In this document: positions 32,944 through 40,895 of the stretch, in pieces | Position numbering within the stretch: position 1 is the stretch's first letter | Layout: the number at the start of each line of letters is the position of its first letter | Source: an uncultured Thermofilaceae archaeon | GTDB taxonomy: Archaea > Thermoproteota > Thermoprotei > Thermofilales > Thermofilaceae | DNA: 64,000 nt | Assembly (NCBI GenBank): GCA_938036345.1 | Contig: CALHPJ010000011.1 | Span: 1 to 64,000 of the forward strand | Direction: 5' to 3' | The notes under the pieces: generated by a model | Database searches by the model: none | What the model saw: only the letters and a program-made list of their open reading frames with translations | What the model was told of the DNA's origin: nothing | Translations under genes and position numbers: made by a program

Positions 32944-33733
32944 GCTTGAGACCGTGGCTGTCCCCCTGTTCCATAGGCGCGCGCTGTACCTGATAGTCAT
33001 CGGCCCAGCGGGTAGCGGTAAAAGCACGCTGGTAAAATCCTTCGGCGATTGGCTTGAAAGAAACCAGGGCATTAGCGTGAGCTACGTGAATCTTGATCCG
33101 GGCGCCGAGTATGTCCCGTACAGGCCAGATGTCGACGTGCGCCGCTTCGTGAGGGTGGAGGATCTAATGAGGGAGCGGGGGCTCGGGCCAAACGGAGCTC
33201 TGGTAGCCAGTATGGAGGAGCTGCTACTAAGGAGAGACGAAGTTCTCAAAGGATTGGATAGCCTGAACTCCGACTTCGTGCTCGTGGATACACCCGGCCA
33301 AATGGAGCTTTTTCTTTTCCACGAGGTAGGCCCGAGTTTCTCGCAGGAGTTTGCGAGGCGGGGTGCTGCATGCGCGTTACTGCTATTTGACGCCGTTCTC
33401 GCGAGCAGACCGTCTCACGTGGTTATGCTGAAAACCATGGGCCTAGCGGCCCAGCTTCGGTTAGGCTTGCCAACCATAATAGCGCTTAATAAAAGCGATC
33501 TAAGCTTGGCTTCACGCGCAAGCGCGTGGCTTAAGGAGCCGGAGCGCCTTCAAAGAGACCTCCTCGACGAGCCGGGGGTATTCTCCGACCTTGCCAGCCA
33601 CCTAGCTTCCCTGCTCGATAGGTTTAGCTTTGCGAGAAGGATTCCTGCGGTCTCAGCTATTAAAGCGGAAGGGCTCGAAGCCATCTATGACCTAGTTCAC
33701 GAGATCTGGTGCGCCTGCGGAGATCTAACTTAG
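32915..33733 (+). CDS. GPN-loop GTPase
   Basis: Archaeal GPN GTPase, a homodimeric family related to eukaryotic GPN1-3. Walker A IGPAGSGKSTLVKSFG, NLDPGAEYVPYRPDVDVR and the defining GPN motif in RGLGPNGALVASMEEL are clear, with VDTPGQMELF (G3) and ALNKSDL (G4). I place the start at the ATG at 32915 (272 residues), which still overlaps the preceding gene by 29 nt; an earlier GTG at 32873 is possible. The role in archaea is not settled; eukaryotic relatives assist RNA polymerase assembly. Confidence 0.9.
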   Translation: MSKPINPPLKLETVAVPLFHRRALYLIVIGPAGSGKSTLVKSFGDWLERNQGISVSYVNLDPGAEYVPYRPDVDVRRFVRVEDLMRERGLGPNGALVASMEELLLRRDEVLKGLDSLNSDFVLVDTPGQMELFLFHEVGPSFSQEFARRGAACALLLFDAVLASRPSHVVMLKTMGLAAQLRLGLPTIIALNKSDLSLASRASAWLKEPERLQRDLLDEPGVFSDLASHLASLLDRFSFARRIPAVSAIKAEGLEAIYDLVHEIWCACGDLT

Positions 33734-33830
33734 CCCTTGGTCACCCCATTCTCGGATTCGAGTACCTTTAAAAGTAAATGGGTTGTATAGGCAAACCTTT
33801 TAAAGAGTGCGGTTAGGCGTAGGGGGGCGC

Positions 33831-36041
33831 ATGTCATCTCAAAGCGATAACGCCATAACGATATACCCTGCCCCCGAAGATCTGCCACCGCTTGTCAGAG
33901 GGTTGCTTGAGAATGGCGAGGAGGTAATAGCAATAGCCCGAACGGACCTCGTGGGCAGCGATTACGGCGAGGAACTGGTTGTACTGACTAACAGAAGGGT
34001 GTTGGCGGTTGCCGAGGGTCGTGAGACGCGTGCAATACCTTTAGCTAAAATTACAGCGGCCTCTATAAGGGGTTACATTAACAGTTGCGTTCTAGTTGTT
34101 GATACAGATGAAGGATCTCGCGGCTTTGCCGTTTTCACGAGGGCGCGGCTTGAAGCCTTTGAGAAATTCGTCACGCTGACAAATAACATGGTTATTGGAG
34201 GGGGACAGTACCGATTAATGAGGCAAGTCTTGGATAGGATAAAAAGGGTGAGCGTCAGCAGAGGCGGAAGGGCTGTTCTAGTAAGGCTGCTTGGCCTATT
34301 GAGGCCGGTAATGCTTCTTCTCATTTCATCCATACTGGTCGCGGTTGCCATACGCTTGCTGAACATGCTTCCGCCATACCTTATGAAATCCCTCATCGAC
34401 GAGGTGCTTTTGAACAAGCAAGCCGATCGCCTGTTTTACATCATAGTGGGTTTACTAGCCGTCAACTTAGTAAATACAGGTTTAGGGACTATCAACGCGT
34501 ATCTCAATACGAAATTTAACGTTGCCATAGCTAATACGTTGAGGTCCAAAATTTATTCCAAGCTACATGAGCTTTCGCTTTCACACTACGATCAGTTCGG
34601 TAGCGGTGGACTTTGGTCAAGGATAATGGACGACGTAGGCCGTATACAGTGGGCGATGCAAGCGTCCTTCCGCGACCTTTTCATCAACGCTGCAACGGTG
34701 GCCTTCATCGGCTTCACCCTAGTTACTTTGAATGCGCAGTTGACTCTGATTGTCTTACTGCCAATTCCAGTATCGGTGACCGCCACTACAATTTACCGCA
34801 GGCTGTCCAGCAGGTACTACCAACGCATGTGGCGGAGGTGGTCCAGAATAGTCTCCATCATCTCAGACACGATAAATGCCGTAATACTTGTGAGAAGCTA
34901 CGGCAAGGAGAGCTCCTTTAAGGACTCGTTCGAAAGGTACCAGGAAGAGTTCGAGAAGGCCCAGATGGATGTCTTTAAGTTTGAGCAGCAAATATGGCCC
35001 GCCTCGGGTCTAGCTTTCACCGCCAGCAGCCTCCTCGTCTGGTGGATAGGTGGCAATCAAGTGCTTCAAGGAGCCATCAGCTTAGGTACCCTGACGGCGT
35101 TCACAAGCTACATGTGGATGTTCTACAGCCCGGTTTTTGGCCTCATAGATAACATAAAGAATCTTCAGATCCTTAGCATGTCGGCTAGCAGGGTCTTCGA
35201 CATACTAGATCTCGAGCCAGACGTGGTAGTTACTCCAGAAGCTAGGGATGTCGAAATAAGAGGAGATATCGCGTTCAACAATGTTTGGTTTACCTACGAT
35301 GGTATCCACTACGCGCTCAGGGGAGTTAACGTAAAGATTAGAGCAGGTGAAAGAGTAGGCCTAGTAGGGCCGAGCGGATCCGGTAAAACAACCTTAGCTA
35401 AGCTTTTGCTGAGGCTTTACGAGCCGCAGCTCGGCTCTCTCACGTACGATGGCATCGATGTTAAAGAAATCAAGATGGATTCATTAAAGAGGCAGGTAGC
35501 CATTGTTCTACAGAACCCGGTTCTCTTGGATGCAACCATTGCTGAAAATATCTCCCTAGGCGCGAGCAATGCTGAACCAGAGGAGATAATTTACGCGGCG
35601 AAGCTTGCTCGGGCGCACGATTTTATCATGCGTTTTCCCGAAGCTTATGACTTTGAGGTAGGGATGCAGGGGTCAAGGCTTTCGGGAGGAGAGAGGGCAA
35701 GGGTTGCATTAGCTGCTGCGTTGCTAAAGAATCCTAAGGTACTGATACTGGATGAACCTACTGCAGCGCTTGATGCACTAACGGAAGACGAGGTTACGGA
35801 GGAGCTTGAGAGGCTCACGAGAGGGAAAACCACGGTCATAATAGCGCACAGGCTATCCACGTTAAGGTTTGTAGACAGGATTATCGTGATGGACAAGGGG
35901 GCAGCAGTTGAAGAAGGCCCACACGAGGAGCTGCTGAAGCGCGATGGACTGTACAAAAAGCTATGGGAAGCCCAGCTCAAAGGTTTAACTAGGATGAGCC
36001 AAGCCGAAGCGGGTGAGCTCTACGCTGCACAGAGAGCTTAG
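33831..36041 (+). CDS. ABC exporter with N-terminal PH-like domain (DUF1854-associated)
   Basis: A fused permease-ATPase of 736 residues from the ATG at 33831, with TTTTAAAG at about 33798 and AGGGGGG just upstream. Residues 1-120 form a beta-rich PH-like module (ELVVLTNRRVLAVAEG, RAIPLAKITAASIRG). Then comes a six-helix exporter domain (about 150-450). The ATPase domain has Walker A GPSGSGKTTLAKLL, signature LSGGERARVALAAALL, LILDEPTAALD and an AHRLST switch. The next gene encodes DUF1854, a partner known from bacterial ABC genes labelled cyanophycin metabolism-associated. Substrate unknown. Confidence 0.9.
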   Translation: MSSQSDNAITIYPAPEDLPPLVRGLLENGEEVIAIARTDLVGSDYGEELVVLTNRRVLAVAEGRETRAIPLAKITAASIRGYINSCVLVVDTDEGSRGFAVFTRARLEAFEKFVTLTNNMVIGGGQYRLMRQVLDRIKRVSVSRGGRAVLVRLLGLLRPVMLLLISSILVAVAIRLLNMLPPYLMKSLIDEVLLNKQADRLFYIIVGLLAVNLVNTGLGTINAYLNTKFNVAIANTLRSKIYSKLHELSLSHYDQFGSGGLWSRIMDDVGRIQWAMQASFRDLFINAATVAFIGFTLVTLNAQLTLIVLLPIPVSVTATTIYRRLSSRYYQRMWRRWSRIVSIISDTINAVILVRSYGKESSFKDSFERYQEEFEKAQMDVFKFEQQIWPASGLAFTASSLLVWWIGGNQVLQGAISLGTLTAFTSYMWMFYSPVFGLIDNIKNLQILSMSASRVFDILDLEPDVVVTPEARDVEIRGDIAFNNVWFTYDGIHYALRGVNVKIRAGERVGLVGPSGSGKTTLAKLLLRLYEPQLGSLTYDGIDVKEIKMDSLKRQVAIVLQNPVLLDATIAENISLGASNAEPEEIIYAAKLARAHDFIMRFPEAYDFEVGMQGSRLSGGERARVALAAALLKNPKVLILDEPTAALDALTEDEVTEELERLTRGKTTVIIAHRLSTLRFVDRIIVMDKGAAVEEGPHEELLKRDGLYKKLWEAQLKGLTRMSQAEAGELYAAQRA

Positions 36042-36504
36042 AATTTTGGATCCCAAAAGTGTGCGTGTCACCGCAGCATACTTAGACGAGGTTGATGTGG
36101 AGATCAACGGTGAACTGATACAGGGGGTAAGGCCGCGTAAGCCCTTCCCCTACTCGCACCCTGAGATTGTGATTTTCTATAAAGGTAACGAGGAGATAGG
36201 TATTTTGAAGGACTACAGGATGCTGGACAGCGAGTCGAGGGGTACTCTGGAGAAGGCCTTAAGGATAGTGTATTTCATGCCGGAGATTAGGAAAGTCCTG
36301 AGTATCCGCTGGGTTCAAGGAAGGTACGAGTGGCGCGTTGTCACAGACAAAGGCGAGGAAAAGTTTGAAACGTGGAGCAGATGCGTTAGGGTTCTTCCCG
36401 ACGGGAGGCTCGTCGTAAAGGATATTTATAGTCGGGCGTACATCGTTGAGCACCCGGAGAAGCTTGATGCCAAAAGTAAGGCACTGCTAACGATGATGAT
36501 CTAG
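36013..36504 (+). CDS. DUF1854 family protein
   Basis: A 163-residue protein matching DUF1854: HPEIVIFYKGNEEIGILKDYRM with LDSESRGTLEKAL following, MPEIRKVLSIRWVQGRYEW, and a C-terminal VLPDGRLVVKDIYSRAYIV before LDAKSKALL. The GTG start overlaps the ABC exporter end by 29 nt. In bacteria this family sits beside an ABC exporter of the same layout in cyanophycin-related clusters. Here no cyanophycin synthetase or cyanophycinase is visible, so the pair may have a broader role. It has no signal peptide or membrane segment. Confidence 0.82.
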   Translation: MSSTLHRELRILDPKSVRVTAAYLDEVDVEINGELIQGVRPRKPFPYSHPEIVIFYKGNEEIGILKDYRMLDSESRGTLEKALRIVYFMPEIRKVLSIRWVQGRYEWRVVTDKGEEKFETWSRCVRVLPDGRLVVKDIYSRAYIVEHPEKLDAKSKALLTMMI

Positions 36505-36519
36505 CGCTACCAGAGAGTT

Positions 36520-37029
36520 TTACATGCCTGATATAACCTTCCAAATTTTATCCCCTGCATAGTGCAGGTTGCGGACGGCCCTACCCCTTTTCATGCTTCT
36601 CAGCTCCTCACTGCCAACGAGCGCCTGACCAACAGCGAAGACTCTCCGCTGGTTTGCATCGGCGACGTAGACTATGGTATCCCTATCAAACGTATCGAAA
36701 TCGACTATTCCCGGCGCCATAACATCGGCGCCGTTCAATATGTGCGGAACAGCGCCCATGTCCACCACGACTGTAGGCAGCTTGAGAGACAACTTAATGG
36801 CGGCCATTAAAGTGGGGTAGGCAATCTTCTCCGAGAGCACGATCGCAGGCACCTTGTCGACTATGACCAGCTCCAGCTCCGTATCCCTTAACCGGGCTAC
36901 TTCAACCGTCGCCGCGGTTTGGAGAAGCTCCGCGCCTGCGGGAAACTGGGATTTGAGAAGATCAACCAGCTTCCTTCTTTCGCTTTTACTGAGCTGGTGG
37001 CGCGAGCTGAAGGGGCTACGGCCGCTCAT
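36520..37029 (-). CDS. PUA-domain RNA-binding protein (Tma20/MCT1-like)
   Basis: A 169-residue protein with an N-terminal pre-PUA domain (LSKSERRKLVDLLKSQFP, about 13-30) and a C-terminal PUA domain (about 85-165). The PUA part includes LPTVVVDMGAVPHILNGADVM in pieces, PGIVDFDTFDRDTIVYV and RVFAVGQALVGSEEL, then GRAVRNLHYAGD. It resembles archaeal homologues of eukaryotic MCT1/Tma20, ribosome-associated factors. Its start overlaps the end of the EndA-type gene by 4 nt, so they are coupled. Confidence 0.85.
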   Translation of the reverse strand: MSGRSPFSSRHQLSKSERRKLVDLLKSQFPAGAELLQTAATVEVARLRDTELELVIVDKVPAIVLSEKIAYPTLMAAIKLSLKLPTVVVDMGAVPHILNGADVMAPGIVDFDTFDRDTIVYVADANQRRVFAVGQALVGSEELRSMKRGRAVRNLHYAGDKIWKVISGM

Positions 37030-37559
37030 ACTCCAATCACTTTATCGACCTTGTAATACGATATATTCCCCTCTTTGTCGACGATCGCGGTTACAAGCTC
37101 CCTCCTGGCCTCCAGCGCCCTCCTTATGAAAACTTCAACCTCCCTAAATCCTATTCTCTTTCCCTCCTCCAAGCAGACCACAAGGTAGCGCTTTTCGCCC
37201 TCTCTAGTTTTCCTATCCACTACTATAATCGGCTGCGAGCCGCTTATGACTTTCGCCTGCAAACCTCTACTTCTCAGATCCGAATACACTAGCAATTTCA
37301 CCCAAAAATCCGGGTCAGTTTTAGCCCCGAGCGTGACTATTTCCTCAAACGATATTCTCTTCCCGCCACTGTCGACAACCATTAGATCCCCTCTATCGAG
37401 CAGATAGGCGGCCTCGCATAAGTTGAGGAGTAAGTTTTCCCCCTCTACTTCTCCGTAACCCTTTTCAACAAGCTCCGCGCTGTACGGGATCTCTACATGC
37501 TCGCCTTTTAAAACCCCCCTGATAGCCTCACTTACCCCGCACCCCTCTCCTCCTGCCAC
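37026..37559 (-). CDS. tRNA-splicing endonuclease family subunit, probably non-catalytic
   Basis: A 177-residue protein with the archaeal EndA fold: an N-terminal domain (residues 20-80, LLLNLCEAAYLLDRGDL) and the C-terminal nuclease-like domain (FWVKLLVYSDLRSRGLQAKV, about 85-104). The catalytic triad of EndA is Tyr, His and Lys. Here the Tyr strand reads VISGSQPIIVV (104-114), the His site reads GEKRYLVV (121-128) and the Lys segment reads ARRELVTAIV, so none is evident. This pattern fits the structural subunit of the crenarchaeal heterotetrameric enzyme. The catalytic partner is not in the window. It is co-transcribed with the PUA gene. Confidence 0.75.
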   Translation of the reverse strand: MAGGEGCGVSEAIRGVLKGEHVEIPYSAELVEKGYGEVEGENLLLNLCEAAYLLDRGDLMVVDSGGKRISFEEIVTLGAKTDPDFWVKLLVYSDLRSRGLQAKVISGSQPIIVVDRKTREGEKRYLVVCLEEGKRIGFREVEVFIRRALEARRELVTAIVDKEGNISYYKVDKVIGV

Positions 37560-37611
37560 ACCTCCCCAGTGGAAACTGAGCTTTTTAGCGCGTCGGTTCT
37601 GCCAACGAAAG

Positions 37612-37620
37612 TAAATATAA
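37612..37620 (+). promoter_or_regulatory. TATA-like box for tRNA-binding protein gene
   Basis: AAATATAAA lies about 29-31 nt before the GTG at 37647 and favours that start over the upstream in-frame GTG at 37569. Confidence 0.5.
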
Positions 37621-37646
37621 AGCTAGGTAGGGGTAGCGGGTTAACC

Positions 37647-37973
37647 GTGGAAACGGTACCTCTCGAGGAGTTCAAGAAGCTTGATCTCCGTATCGGCAAA
37701 GTCGTTAGCGCCGAGCGTGTTCAAAAGACCAGGAAGCTCCTCCTACTAAAGGTGGATGTTGGTGGTGAAATCAGAAACCTTGTAGCTGGGCTGGCCGAGC
37801 ACTATAAGCCGGAAGAGCTTGTCGGAAAATGCATAGTAGTGGTGGCAAACCTTGAGCCGAAGTTTATCGCTGGCTTTAAATCGGAGGGCATGCTGCTGGC
37901 GGCGGTAGCGGACGATAAGCCTGTGCTGATAGTGCCTGAGCATGAAGTACCGCCCGGCACAAAGGTATCTTAG
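37647..37973 (+). CDS. tRNA-binding domain protein (MetRS C-terminal/CsaA-like)
   Basis: With GTG at 37647 the product has 108 residues and consists of one EMAP-II-like OB fold: PLEEFKKLDLRIGKVVSAERV, KLLLLKVDVGGEIRNLVAGL, then CIVVVANLEPKFIAGFKSEGMLLAA and PEHEVPPGTKV. This module binds tRNA and occurs as the C-terminal part of methionyl-tRNA synthetase or as a free subunit in archaea. A longer frame begins at 37569 but the TATA box and family N-terminus support the shorter form. It diverges from the EndA-type gene. Confidence 0.85.
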   Translation: METVPLEEFKKLDLRIGKVVSAERVQKTRKLLLLKVDVGGEIRNLVAGLAEHYKPEELVGKCIVVVANLEPKFIAGFKSEGMLLAAVADDKPVLIVPEHEVPPGTKVS

Positions 37974-38027
37974 CGTGCTTTCAAATCGCTCATTTATCCC
38001 AGATTTTATAAACTGGTTTTATTATTG

Positions 38028-38062
38028 AAAAATAAAATTTAAAATAACAACCATTTCTTAAT
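38028..38062 (-). terminator. T-rich terminator region of ferredoxin gene
   Basis: On the minus strand the ferredoxin stop codon is followed by an AT-rich stretch containing T runs (TTTTAAATTTTATTTTTC near 38033-38050), typical of archaeal termination signals. It also lies downstream of the converging plus-strand gene. Confidence 0.45.
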
Positions 38063-38080
38063 TTTTATTTATACATGCCG

Positions 38081-38314
38081 CTACTCTTCAACAGATATGG
38101 CGCCGGTGGGGCAACCCTCGGCAGCTTTTTTGGCATCGTCCAGAAGGTTATCTGGGATTTCCCCGGTAGATTCGTCATCTGAGTCGGTTTTTCGGTAAGG
38201 CTCCTTTATCCTACTTTTGTAGCTCTCCGGGTCTTCTTCGAAGACAGAAGGGGCAAGCGCCCAGCAAGCACCGCATCCGATACATAGAGTTTTATCCACC
38301 CTAACTTTAGCCAT
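38081..38314 (-). CDS. Single-cluster ferredoxin
   Basis: A 77-residue acidic ferredoxin with cysteines at 11, 14, 17 and 68 (CIGCGACWALAP and CPTGAI), enough for one [4Fe-4S] cluster. The second cluster motif of bacterial-type ferredoxins is absent, and a central acidic insertion (KTDSDDESTGEIPDN) replaces it. Such monocluster ferredoxins carry electrons for 2-oxoacid oxidoreductases and other redox enzymes in thermophiles. It diverges from mtaB across 128 bp that include an AT-rich palindrome (ATAAT/ATTAT near 38345-38360). Confidence 0.92.
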   Translation of the reverse strand: MAKVRVDKTLCIGCGACWALAPSVFEEDPESYKSRIKEPYRKTDSDDESTGEIPDNLLDDAKKAAEGCPTGAISVEE

Positions 38315-38411
38315 CTTCTCGCCTCTGGGCCCCTTGGCTAGTGATAATAAAAAAATTATTCTTTCCCCGGGCTTGCCTGCTTAAGTAAAGCTGCAGGTTG
38401 AACAGCGACAG

Positions 38412-38420
38412 CTACAAATA
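38412..38420 (+). promoter_or_regulatory. TATA-like box for mtaB
   Basis: CTACAAATA is centred about 27 nt before the GTG at 38443, fitting a leaderless mtaB transcript. Confidence 0.45.
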
Positions 38421-38442
38421 GCGCGCGTTTGCAGGACCGCGC

Positions 38443-39807
38443 GTGGGTAAATATACACAATTAGCTTACAAGGACGCGGGCAGCATTGTATTCGGGAGAG
38501 CCTTACACCCGCTTCGCTACGGCCTTGGGTTAAGCGTGGGAGAGGGCCGGGTTATTCCCGAGCTGAAGTACTGGCCGAGCCGTGCCGCGGACGAGTCGGG
38601 CAAGCTAGTGGACGAGTTCGCCTCGATAACGCGCGACGCGATGGAGAGGGCCGTTGACTTGGGCGTCCATGCGCTGCAGCTGGAGACCGAGCTCAGCCAC
38701 ATAGCTACTCTGAAGCCCCGGTTGGCGAGGGAGATAGTTGAAGCCCAGAAAGGATTAATGGAAAGCTACCACGAGGAGCACGGTATTGCGCTTGCGCTGA
38801 GAGTTACGGTCGCCGATGTGCGATGGACAAGGGAGGTGAGCAGGGAGGAGGCTTTAACTAGGATGCTGGAAGCGTTTGAGGAAGCTGCCGCCGCGGGGGC
38901 CGACGTTCTATCAATAGAGTCAATTGGGGGTAAGGAGGTTTCGGACTACTCAATAGTGAGGAGTGACCTCAAGGGTATAGTCCTCTCCCTAGGCGTGCTA
39001 GCGCCCCGCGATGTGGAAAAGCTGTGGAAGGAGGTCTCTGGCATCGCGTCAAAGTACGGCGTGCTGCCCGGCGGGGACTCGGCGTGCGGCTTTGCCAACA
39101 CCGCGATGAAGCTGGCGGGGGGCTTTAGGCGAAGAATGCTCTCCCACGTCCTAGCGGCCGCCGTACGGGCAATGAGCGCTGTGAGGACTCTTAAGGCGTT
39201 CGAGGCTGGCGCGCGGGGTCCAGGTAAGGATTGCGCATACGAGAACGTGATCGTGAAGGCGATTACCGGCTACCCGATGGCGATGGAGGGTAAGTCGGCG
39301 GCTACGGCCCATTCCAGTTTAGTGGGTAATATTGCGGCGGCCGCCTGCGATTTGTGGAGTAACGAGCAGGTTGAAAACTTGAAGCTCTTCGGCGGCACAG
39401 CTCCTCAGGTTTGCTTGGAGATGCTTCACTACGACTGCGAACTCATGAATACGGCGCTCGAAGCAGGGAATGAGGAATGCTACAGGGGACTGCTGGTAGC
39501 TTCGAACGCGTGGCGCGACCCTCAAGCGCTGGTTCTGGCGCCGCAATTCGCTTGGGAAATCGCTAAGGCGATTGTAGAGGAAGACGACGACTACAGACGC
39601 GTGCTGAGCGCCGGGCTCAAGGCGGTAGAGCTAATCGAGCGGGAGTGGAGGGGTGGGAAATTGAAGCTAGATAGAAGAGAAGTAGAGTACGTGCATAAAC
39701 TTGCTTATGAACTAAGGAGCTTACCCGATGACGTGGAGACCTTCCTAAGCAACGTTGCCACCCTGTACGAAAGCAGAACAAAGGTTAGGTTAGCGGACTA
39801 CCTTTAG
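38443..39807 (+). CDS. mtaB: Methanol:corrinoid methyltransferase MtaB
   Basis: MtaB is a zinc enzyme that transfers the methyl of methanol to a corrinoid protein. The 454-residue protein aligns end to end with methanogen MtaB. The zinc ligands Glu159 (SIESIGGKEV), Cys215 (GDSACGFANTAM) and Cys264 (GPGKDCAYEN) each fall exactly five residues before the Methanosarcina positions (164, 220, 269). Other signatures are ITGYPMAMEGK and YDCELMNTALE. The GTG start gives MGKYTQLAYK, like the family N-terminus. No mtaC or mtaA is adjacent, so the corrinoid partner must be elsewhere. In an archaeon without mcr it could feed methyl groups to a folate or pterin pathway. Reference numbering is from memory. 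Confidence 0.92.
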   Translation: MGKYTQLAYKDAGSIVFGRALHPLRYGLGLSVGEGRVIPELKYWPSRAADESGKLVDEFASITRDAMERAVDLGVHALQLETELSHIATLKPRLAREIVEAQKGLMESYHEEHGIALALRVTVADVRWTREVSREEALTRMLEAFEEAAAAGADVLSIESIGGKEVSDYSIVRSDLKGIVLSLGVLAPRDVEKLWKEVSGIASKYGVLPGGDSACGFANTAMKLAGGFRRRMLSHVLAAAVRAMSAVRTLKAFEAGARGPGKDCAYENVIVKAITGYPMAMEGKSAATAHSSLVGNIAAAACDLWSNEQVENLKLFGGTAPQVCLEMLHYDCELMNTALEAGNEECYRGLLVASNAWRDPQALVLAPQFAWEIAKAIVEEDDDYRRVLSAGLKAVELIEREWRGGKLKLDRREVEYVHKLAYELRSLPDDVETFLSNVATLYESRTKVRLADYL

Positions 39808-39859
39808 TTACGCGATAAGTGGGCCGCTCCCGGAGGCACTTACACAGCTTGAGGCGCCG

Positions 39860-40035
39860 TAGGTATTTTTTCCTCCGGTCCCCGCTCAATACCTGAGTTC
39901 CCCTCGGCTCGCGGGGCGACTTGGCTGCTTCCCAGCAACCGGCCTGGCCTCAACCCCCTCTCCACATTTTCACTCCATTGGTTTAGCCGGCCGCTGGAGC
40001 GGCCCTGTGGGGGACACCCATTAGCCCCCGTCGCG
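39860..40035 (-). other. GC-rich hairpin-rich block upstream of alaX
   Basis: Between mtaB and alaX lie about 290 bp without a convincing gene. On the minus strand the core shows GGCCGC-TCCA-GCGGCC (near 39990), a CCCC/GGGG hairpin (near 39905-39922) and a CTCA/TGAG hairpin (near 39885-39895). The minus-strand translation (SENVERGLRPGRLLGSS) faintly recalls low-complexity tails of archaeal TnpB, so it may be another IS605 3' end or an untranslated RNA. Neither is established. Confidence 0.3.
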
Positions 40036-40103
40036 CTTTGTCGAGAAAGCGGACAGCAGCCTTTCACCGCAAGCTTGAAAGAGAAGGGGGCCGTCAGGGG
40101 TAT

Positions 40104-40823
40104 GTGGCGAAGCTCCTCTACCAGTACGATAGCTATCTTCGAGAGTTCAAGGCAACGGTTGTGAAGGTCAAGGACAACAGGGTCTTCCTGGATCAAACGG
40201 CTTTCCACCCGGGCCCCAGCGGCGGTCTAGACACCGATAAAGGCTACCTGGTCACGCCGGGCGAGGAGAAGCTCGACGTTCTACAAGCCTTCGAGGAGGA
40301 GGGCGATGTCGCCCACTTGGTGTCAGAGGGAAAGCTGAGCGTCGGCGAGGAGGTAAGAGGGGTTATCGACTGGGAGCGGCGGTACAGGATGATGAGGCTC
40401 CACACCGCCAGCCACGTTCTCCTAGCAGTTCTCTACAAAAGGTACGGCGCGCTGGTTACGGGGGGCCATATAGCCCCGGAGGGGGCTCGTGACGATTTCG
40501 ACATATCCGGAGTTGGAAATTGGAAAGAAGCGATCGCGGCGGCAGTTGAGGAGGCCAATACCCTGCTGAGGAAGGGTCTGGACGTTAAGGTGTACTGGCT
40601 CCCGAGGGAGGAAGCTTTGAAGATTCCCGGCATAGTGAAACTCGCTGACCGCTTCCCGCCCACTGCCTCGGAGGTGCGGATCGTCGAGATACCCGGGGTT
40701 GATGTGCAAGCGGATGGCGGACCGCACGTAAGGAACACTAGCGAGGTCGGCCAGATAATTGTGCAGAAAATGGAGAGTAAAGGGGTTAGGAGGAAGCGGG
40801 TATACTACACGGTTGAACCATGA
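40104..40823 (+). CDS. alaX: Alanyl-tRNA editing protein AlaX
   Basis: Free-standing editing domain that hydrolyses mischarged Ser- or Gly-tRNA(Ala). From GTG at 40104 (239 residues, KLLYQYDSYLREFKATVV) the protein has the glycine-rich DQTAFHPGPSGGLDTD loop and the metal motif LHTASHVLLA (HxxxH). It ends with ADGGPHVRNTSEVGQI, in which Asp stands where many relatives have Cys in CGGTH. The medium length corresponds to AlaX-M. The open frame continues upstream to 40038, but that part has no family similarity. Confidence 0.88.
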   Translation: MAKLLYQYDSYLREFKATVVKVKDNRVFLDQTAFHPGPSGGLDTDKGYLVTPGEEKLDVLQAFEEEGDVAHLVSEGKLSVGEEVRGVIDWERRYRMMRLHTASHVLLAVLYKRYGALVTGGHIAPEGARDDFDISGVGNWKEAIAAAVEEANTLLRKGLDVKVYWLPREEALKIPGIVKLADRFPPTASEVRIVEIPGVDVQADGGPHVRNTSEVGQIIVQKMESKGVRRKRVYYTVEP

Positions 40824-40895
40824 ATTAGCTGGCAAGGTTCGGAAGGGCTCTTAACTGTCGCTTCGGAATAATCTATTCATGATTATAAATCTATT

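Noticed and set aside
39840-40208. A 122-codon minus-strand frame overlapping alaX
   Set aside because: Its first half is the antisense of alaX and the rest is low-complexity; only a vague TnpB-like tail was noted.
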